A DNA stretch of 33,913 bases from a virus. The stretch lies in IMG/VR virus record IMGVR_UViG_3300043399_000935, positions 1 through 33,913 of that record; one strand, given 5' to 3'. This document shows, piece after piece, positions 30,043 through 33,913 of this stretch (position 1 is its first letter; each line of letters begins with the position of its first letter). The notes under the pieces are model-generated. The model ran no database searches, had not been told where the DNA came from, and saw nothing but the letters and a program-made list of their open reading frames with translations. Made by a program: the position numbers and the translations under genes.

Positions 30043-31106
30043 CGTGTATAGTAACTATAGTTAGGTTGGAAGTAGATTGGCGACTTGTCGCGCTCTTCTT
30101 GCGCGGCATCGTATTCTAGTTGCTTAGCAATCGTCTCTAAATACTGCACGCGATTTAAATCAATCTGTGGTAACTGCATAGCCAATTTGTGTGACAATGT
30201 GGCTTGTACAGAACCAATCCAACGGTTGGGTAGATATAGCTCATTGGTCAATGAACCAACGTCTGGCATTTCTTTTTCAATGACCAACTGAAACATTTGG
30301 AAGTCATTGTTTGGTACGGGCCACAAGTACATCGTTGGGTCAATAGCACGATTAAACCAGTACTGCAACGAACGCACCGAGGGGAACTGTTTGTTTGGTA
30401 AATTCCAGTAATCATCGCGGTTCAAACGTGCCAGGGGAATCACTTGCTGGCTGGTTGAGAACACGATCTGACGCACTGAGAATGTACTGGCTACGGTCTC
30501 ACGCAGGCGATAGAATAAATAATTTGGCGTTGTACTGATGTTGTAATAAGCCCACTCACGGTCTTTGAGCGTGGTCGTTGGTAGTTGTTCTACCGTGATC
30601 CACGTTACACCATCGTTACTAACCTCGTACGCAAAATTATAGGTGGTCGTATTGCCACCTGTTGCATAGCCATTAAAGCCAACGTAAAACACCGGCTGTG
30701 CTGTTTGATACTCTAAACCGAGCCAGTTATCTTGAACCGTTGAGGTTGCTACTAGATCCAGGTTTTGATCAAACGCATTTGGCGATAACGTATTGCTGAC
30801 TGGCAAATACTCGGCAGCCTGAGAGTTAATTACATAAATCCAATTTGCTTCACGCACATCAATCGTGCCAGGGGGCAGAACTAACTGCTGCTGAGCCGTT
30901 ACAGCCCCCGCAAGGTAATTCTCCAAAAGCCAAAGGTTAACTCCACGATTAGATAAGTTCTGTAATATGTAGAAAAGAGCCTGCTTACCGGCGTTGACAA
31001 GTTCAGGCGTGATCTCTTCTGCCGTCTTACCAGCATCACGATACGCATACGATATTAACTGATCAACGTTGATCTTAGTTTGGTTTGTTGTGCCAGAGTA
31101 GGCCAA
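30039..31106 (-). CDS. Virion structural protein next to the adaptor (tail tube A-like)
   Basis: This 355-residue protein has a helical start (INVDQLISYAYRDAGKTAEEITPELVNAGKQAL) that matches a group of podophage proteins annotated as tail tubular A-like or structural. A jelly-roll-like beta middle follows (FYVGFNGYATGG, NFAYEVSNDGVTWITVEQLP), suggesting an inserted carbohydrate-binding or Ig-like module. It ends with QYLETIAKQLEYDAAQEERDKSP. It is coupled to the adaptor (ATGA). A place in the neck or tail is likely. Confidence 0.6.
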   Translation of the reverse strand: MAYSGTTNQTKINVDQLISYAYRDAGKTAEEITPELVNAGKQALFYILQNLSNRGVNLWLLENYLAGAVTAQQQLVLPPGTIDVREANWIYVINSQAAEYLPVSNTLSPNAFDQNLDLVATSTVQDNWLGLEYQTAQPVFYVGFNGYATGGNTTTYNFAYEVSNDGVTWITVEQLPTTTLKDREWAYYNISTTPNYLFYRLRETVASTFSVRQIVFSTSQQVIPLARLNRDDYWNLPNKQFPSVRSLQYWFNRAIDPTMYLWPVPNNDFQMFQLVIEKEMPDVGSLTNELYLPNRWIGSVQATLSHKLAMQLPQIDLNRVQYLETIAKQLEYDAAQEERDKSPIYFQPNYSYYTR

Positions 31107-31108
31107 GA

Positions 31109-31276
31109 TTATCTCCCGCGGCCGGAAGCTCGCTTAGTTACTTTTTGTGGTAAATTGGGTTTTGCTTTGCCAGCTTTTACAAATTCTTTGCCAACTTTGC
31201 GGGGGATGCCTAAGGTTGATTTGCCAGCGGCTGCGGCATACATCGCCTTCATTTGTTGTTTCGATTCGATGGGCAT
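31109..31276 (-). CDS. Small basic DUF3008-like protein
   Basis: This 55-residue frame starts at 31276, with its ATG overlapping the previous stop (TAATG). The sequence [20 protein letters not shown], then [20 protein letters not shown], then [14 protein letters not shown] follows the pattern of a widespread short phage/bacterial family ('SkkQqrfm.aaa.Gks..pk.v.kef..a....LP..v'), close to DUF3008. It is too short for most gene callers but well placed between two virion genes with two bases to spare. The function is unknown; it may be DNA- or capsid-associated. Confidence 0.7.
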   Translation of the reverse strand: MPIESKQQMKAMYAAAAGKSTLGIPRKVGKEFVKAGKAKPNLPQKVTKRASGRGR

Positions 31277-32025
31277 TAGCAAGCCTTTCCGCCATGTTTC
31301 ATTGGGGTTTTGGTTTTGCTTTTAAACTTCTCCATGACACCCTGTTTTAATTTACGCAATGGGCCAGCAACCATCTCACGAGTTTCTGTGTTGGACGCCA
31401 TGGCTTCTTCGTCAACTACCTGTTGTGGCAGTTTGCCAGCAGGCATGCGGGCGCGCTCTTCGTCGGTGATTGAGCCGCCCTCAGCATACTTTTTTGCGCG
31501 GCCACCCTTCTTAAACATGTTGTTCAAGCCCATGGTAATGCCGCCGTCTTTGTTGACGTCGCTAGAACCAGTTACAGAACCTTCCATGGCTACATCGCTG
31601 CCGCCAGTTGTCAAACCAGTCTTAATATTAGCGCCACCGGTTTTCTTGCCGCCGTCTTTAGCTACATCGCTGCCGCCAGTTTTGACTTTTGGCTTGGTAC
31701 GCTTGATCGCAGCAATCTCTTTGATGTCTTGCTTGGACTTCTTTGCGCCATATGAAACGCCACCGCCAGACTTATAACGGCCAACGCAGCCGCCTTCTTT
31801 CTTCATGCGGCCACCTTTTTTGAGCTTGGAGAGGTTAGTCTCTTTACCTTCGTGGAGTTGCTCGTCGTGCAATTTGACGGCTTTCTTTACGATCGCTTTG
31901 TCTTTAGCAATGTCTTCGCTCTTCTCTGTTTTTTCAGAGTGACGCGATTTGTATTTTACCGATCCGCCCTCTGCATAGCATGGCAGGTTTTTTGCCATTT
32001 TGGGGTTTACTTTAAAGCCTTCCAT
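31276..32025 (-). CDS. Lys/Gly-rich virion-cluster protein with internal repeats
   Basis: This 249-residue protein is very rich in Lys and Gly. EGG-type tags occur at the start ([14 protein letters not shown]), in the middle ([17 protein letters not shown]) and late ([12 protein letters not shown]), and the end is MKHGGKAC. Three imperfect repeats [22 protein letters not shown] and [11 protein letters not shown] lie in the centre. It is the first gene behind box 8, with an SD AAAGGAA. Such basic, probably disordered proteins may bind packaged DNA or decorate the portal complex. No fold is recognised. Confidence 0.6.
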   Translation of the reverse strand: MEGFKVNPKMAKNLPCYAEGGSVKYKSRHSEKTEKSEDIAKDKAIVKKAVKLHDEQLHEGKETNLSKLKKGGRMKKEGGCVGRYKSGGGVSYGAKKSKQDIKEIAAIKRTKPKVKTGGSDVAKDGGKKTGGANIKTGLTTGGSDVAMEGSVTGSSDVNKDGGITMGLNNMFKKGGRAKKYAEGGSITDEERARMPAGKLPQQVVDEEAMASNTETREMVAGPLRKLKQGVMEKFKSKTKTPMKHGGKAC

Positions 32026-32047
32026 GTCGATTCCTTTGTGAGTGGTT

Positions 32048-32067
32048 CTATATCTACTAATGCAAAA
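32048..32067 (-). promoter_or_regulatory. Operon box 8 (TTTTGCATTAGTAGATATAG, minus strand)
   Basis: This 20-mer is identical to box 2 at 6716-6735 but lies on the opposite strand. It stands 23 bases before the ATG of the gene at 32025 and follows a terminator hairpin whose T-tract it shares. Confidence 0.7.
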
Positions 32068-32090
32068 TACGGGGTGTTTACGCCCCGGCT
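32064..32090 (-). terminator. Terminator hairpin overlapping the lysozyme stop
   Basis: Read leftward, CGGGG (32083-32087) pairs with CCCCG (32070-32074) around an 8-base loop that holds most of the lysozyme stop codon, followed by TATTTTG. The stem is short (five GC pairs), so it may be leaky. It is the third case of a terminator joined to a box. Confidence 0.6.
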
Positions 32091-32587
32091 AAAAACAGTT
32101 GACGCTCGATTTGACGGCGCTTTTTAAGGACTGGCGGGTTAGACCAATTCATAAACGAGTCCGCGGCGCGGTGAATATTTCCCTGGTTTAAGTACTTCAT
32201 CACATCGGACCGGGAAAAGTTGTCAGGGCCAATGTTATGGCACAGACTTAACAAGGCGTTAATCTGGGACCTATTAACACCCGCATTGAGGCTTGATTCT
32301 AGGGCCGTGGTGCACTTTTCTAGGTCTCGGTAAAGGATTGCCATTACCTCGTCCTCAGAAAGCTCTCTATGGAACAAATCGCGGGTCTGGCGCTTGATTA
32401 AATGGCCTACGCCAATCGTCCAGTTACCCTCGCTGTCACGGTAGGCTTTGTGGCGCTTACCCTCAAAATGCTCAATCAGCGCGATAGTGGAATGATCAAC
32501 CCAACTAAATGGGCTGGTTTCTTTATGCTGCACTGCGTTAAAAACGATAGCTACGACTACGAAAAATGCGCACAGGATCTTGCCCAT
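32078..32587 (-). CDS. GH24 phage lysozyme (endolysin) with N-terminal membrane anchor
   Basis: This 169-residue T4-type lysozyme has the catalytic triad placed as in T4: E42 (IEHFEGKRHKAYRD), D51 and T57 (RDSEGNWTIGVGH). It also has the later conserved LSLCHNIGPDNFSRSDVMKYLNQG. Residues 1-19 form a hydrophobic segment (ILCAFFVVVAIVFNAV) and so a secreted or signal-anchor-release type. An AAAGGAGGG SD and operon box 9 precede it. It cuts the glycan chains of peptidoglycan. It is separate from, but next to, the M15 peptidase gene. Confidence 0.95.
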   Translation of the reverse strand: MGKILCAFFVVVAIVFNAVQHKETSPFSWVDHSTIALIEHFEGKRHKAYRDSEGNWTIGVGHLIKRQTRDLFHRELSEDEVMAILYRDLEKCTTALESSLNAGVNRSQINALLSLCHNIGPDNFSRSDVMKYLNQGNIHRAADSFMNWSNPPVLKKRRQIERQLFLAGA

Positions 32588-32610
32588 AGCACCCTCCTTT
32601 ATTCATTAGA

Positions 32611-32625
32611 CTACACTAATGCAAA
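32611..32625 (-). promoter_or_regulatory. Operon box 9 (TTTGCATTAGTGTAG, minus strand)
   Basis: The box lies between the M15 peptidase stop (32632) and the lysozyme start (32587), pointing leftward. It is the most AT-rich copy, and the SD (AAAGGAGGG) follows 13 bases later, so lysozyme can be expressed apart from the holin group. Confidence 0.65.
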
Positions 32626-32631
32626 TTTATG

Positions 32632-33066
32632 CTATGAAAATGGCCTTGTGCCAGTTCGGTCAATAATCAACGCCTGCCTACGAGGCGCCATGTCTTTGGT
32701 GTTTGGTACGCTGATATGTGTCCAGGAACCAAACTCTTCAATAATCTGGTCAAACGGAATATTTGCCTCAATACAGCGCCGGACGACCTCTTTGGGCGTG
32801 ACACCAGGTACGCGGATGTCTGCGGCGCAGCCTAGTCGGTGCTGGCTAGTGTCGCGGGATCCTACCGCATCATTTACGGCTTTGGATCTGAACGCGGAGT
32901 TTACCAGGATCGGTTTGTTTAATAGGGCGCGAACTTGCTCTAATAACTCAGCAACGCGAGTTAGGTTGGCAATCTCGGTCGCGTTGGGGGTGTTATCCAA
33001 GCCACGACGCGCTGCGATTTCCGAGGTGGTTAATTCTTGTAATGTGAAATGCGGGGACAGTTTCAT
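32632..33066 (-). CDS. Peptidase M15-type endolysin
   Basis: This is a 144-residue protein of the M15A (Peptidase_M15_3) type. The zinc site is H76 and D83 in TSQHRLGCAADIRV and H117 in GSWTHISV, with acidic E110/E111 nearby. MKLSPHFTLQELTTSEIAARRGLDN and VNSAFRSKAVNDAVGSRD are also typical. It cleaves peptide cross-links in peptidoglycan. No export signal is visible, so it depends on the holin encoded just upstream (ATGA overlap at 33063-33066). It forms a second muralytic enzyme beside the GH24 lysozyme. Confidence 0.92.
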   Translation of the reverse strand: MKLSPHFTLQELTTSEIAARRGLDNTPNATEIANLTRVAELLEQVRALLNKPILVNSAFRSKAVNDAVGSRDTSQHRLGCAADIRVPGVTPKEVVRRCIEANIPFDQIIEEFGSWTHISVPNTKDMAPRRQALIIDRTGTRPFS

Positions 33067-33527
33067 TTTTTCTCAAGCATTTTGTCTATCGCAGAATTTT
33101 TGGCGGCGCTGCCTTGAGAGCTACCAAAATAATACGACACAATCTGCGTGGCGATTGCGGACAAGACACCCAGTACATAAATTAGGATGTCCTTGCGAGT
33201 CGGGTCGATGGTGCCCTCGTCGAACAACACAAGACCAAACAACACAAAGGTCATCAAGAGCACAGAGGCTGCTAATATAGGGGTGATAACTTTGTTAATC
33301 AGGGGCGCTTTGTCGCTAGTGACAATCTCAGACTCGCGCTTGCGTGCGGAGTCTAGGTCGGCTGCGTAGATCTTCGCGAGCTCGGTATCGTTAGCCATTC
33401 TGGCCAGCTCGCCGTCTTGCTGCATTTTAAGCAGCTCTAGTTGTGCTTTGGCTTTTTGCTCCGGGTCTGGTAAAAACCGGTCAATGAGTTTGGAACCAAT
33501 ATCGAGGATGGCGCCGATAGGGAACAT
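33063..33527 (-). CDS. Three-TM holin (GTA/phage holin type)
   Basis: This is a 154-residue protein of the 3-TM holin group. A helical amphipathic N-terminal part with Gln/Lys/Glu (DPEQKAKAQLELLKMQQDGELARM) is followed by membrane segments near residues 86-111 (PLINKVITPILAASVLLMTFV) and 119-140 (ILIYVLGVLSAIATQIVSYYFG). The signature SSQGSAAKNSAI ends the protein. It should permeabilise the inner membrane to time lysis. It lies between a coiled-coil membrane protein and the peptidase, in a tight operon. Confidence 0.85.
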   Translation of the reverse strand: MFPIGAILDIGSKLIDRFLPDPEQKAKAQLELLKMQQDGELARMANDTELAKIYAADLDSARKRESEIVTSDKAPLINKVITPILAASVLLMTFVLFGLVLFDEGTIDPTRKDILIYVLGVLSAIATQIVSYYFGSSQGSAAKNSAIDKMLEKK

Positions 33528-33760
33528 TACTTATCTACCTTTTGGTCTAGCTTGTCTTCTATTCTGTGGAGGGCTTTGAGTACCTCGTACCAGCGATCGT
33601 TAAAGTCGTCCTTGCTGACGTAGTGGGTTGGTAGCTCTGCTCTGAGTTTTGCTAAGTCCGTTTTAAGTTCTTGGACTGCGGTCCAAAGCTCACGGCAAAA
33701 CCAACCGAGCACACCACAAACGGCGGGGAGTACGAAATTAATAAAGGTCTGCAGGTCCAT
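33527..33760 (-). CDS. Small membrane/coiled-coil protein, possible lysis accessory
   Basis: This 77-residue protein has an N-terminal membrane segment (about 4-22, QTFINFVLPAVCGVLGWFC). A charged coiled-coil-like helix follows with KTDLAKLRAELPTHYVSK, then FNDRWYEVLKALHRIEDKLDQ. The form fits a spanin-like or antiholin-like inner membrane protein and the location next to the holin supports that, but no defining motif is present. It overlaps the holin start by one base. Confidence 0.6.
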   Translation of the reverse strand: MDLQTFINFVLPAVCGVLGWFCRELWTAVQELKTDLAKLRAELPTHYVSKDDFNDRWYEVLKALHRIEDKLDQKVDK

Positions 33761-33810
33761 TATTGCCCCTGTCCGTTGTCTAGCAGCTTGGCTTCAATGA
33801 CTTGTTTCAT
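33760..33810 (-). CDS. Very small possible gene (16 residues)
   Basis: The frame from ATG 33810 (MKQVIEAKLLDNGQGQ) ends in TAA overlapping the next ATG as TAATG, so it fits the coupling pattern of the operon. The ribosome site (AAGAGAT) is weak. It may be a true micropeptide or just a translated leader. Confidence 0.25.
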   Translation of the reverse strand: MKQVIEAKLLDNGQGQ

Positions 33811-33820
33811 GTTTTATCTC

Positions 33821-33913
33821 TTATGGCAAAGTAGCTACAAATTCTTTTGCCTGTTCCGCAGTCATCAAATTACCATCGGCATCCTCAAGCTGTGCTTCGT
33901 CAGCGTTGATTTG
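33821..33913 (-). CDS. C-terminal end of an unknown protein (partial)
   Basis: An open frame enters from the right edge and ends in TAA at 33821-33823, giving 30 residues (QINADEAQLEDADGNLMTAE, then QAKEFVATLP). The start lies outside the window. It is acidic and looks like the end of a virion or tail-associated protein. Nothing further can be said. Confidence 0.5.
   Translation of the reverse strand, partial: QINADEAQLEDADGNLMTAEQAKEFVATLP

Noticed and set aside
1-33913. CRISPR array, insertion sequence, integrase or attachment site
   Set aside because: No regularly spaced repeats of 25-40 bp, no transposase-like protein and no recombinase were found; the short repeats seen are gene junctions or boxes.

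Overview
The window is the genome, or most of it, of a lytic tailed bacteriophage, probably podovirus-like. The evidence is a family A DNA polymerase, a DUF2800/DUF2815/SNF2/VRR-NUC replication set, a small-terminase-like protein, a head-tail adaptor, large internal virion proteins and a lysis cassette. I see no integrase and no lysogeny repressor. The host cannot be named from the sequence. The B12-dependent ribonucleotide reductase, the DUF1289 protein and the lack of any phage RNA polymerase suggest a Gram-negative, probably aquatic, host whose own RNA polymerase is used. Both ends of the window cut through genes. Large terminase, portal, major capsid protein and primase are not seen.

Layout. 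Positions 1-15.5 kb are read rightward and 15.5-33.9 kb leftward; the arms converge tail to tail at about 15,490. The left arm starts with small unknown genes joined by a repeated translational junction (1-823). It continues with an HExxH protein, a VRR-NUC nuclease, an HNH endonuclease and an SNF2 helicase (1219-3537). Next comes a cassette with an acyl carrier protein, a beta-ketoacyl synthase and a sigma region 4-like protein, followed by small genes (3551-6714). After that lie a tRNA-Thr, an unusual tmRNA-like 81-nt RNA element and a terS-like gene (6807-7927). The arm ends with a DUF2800 nuclease, a DUF2815 ssDNA-binding protein, rubrerythrin, class II ribonucleotide reductase, DUF1289, DNA polymerase and an HNH gene (8022-15497).

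The right arm, in its own reading direction (33.9 to 15.5 kb), holds lysis genes (a coiled-coil membrane protein, 3-TM holin, M15 peptidase and GH24 lysozyme), small virion proteins, a probable portal-proximal protein, adaptor, fibre-like protein, gp10-like stopper or hub, several large internal or ejected proteins, an inserted HNH gene, and finally a protein with two ADP-ribosyltransferase-like modules.

Two features tie the genome together. First, a box with consensus TTTTGCATTAGTRTATAT occurs nine times at operon starts, always in the direction of transcription: six times on + in the left arm and three times on - in the right arm. Three copies use the T-tract of an upstream terminator as their own first bases. 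This is probably the phage's promoter or its main regulatory site. Second, the ACP-KAS pair has its own box and keeps every expected catalytic residue, so the phage may divert or make acyl chains during infection. The strongest candidates for new biology are the ACP/KAS/sigma4 cassette, the box regulon, the miniature tmRNA-like RNA next to the tRNA, and the double ADP-ribosyltransferase-like virion-cluster protein.
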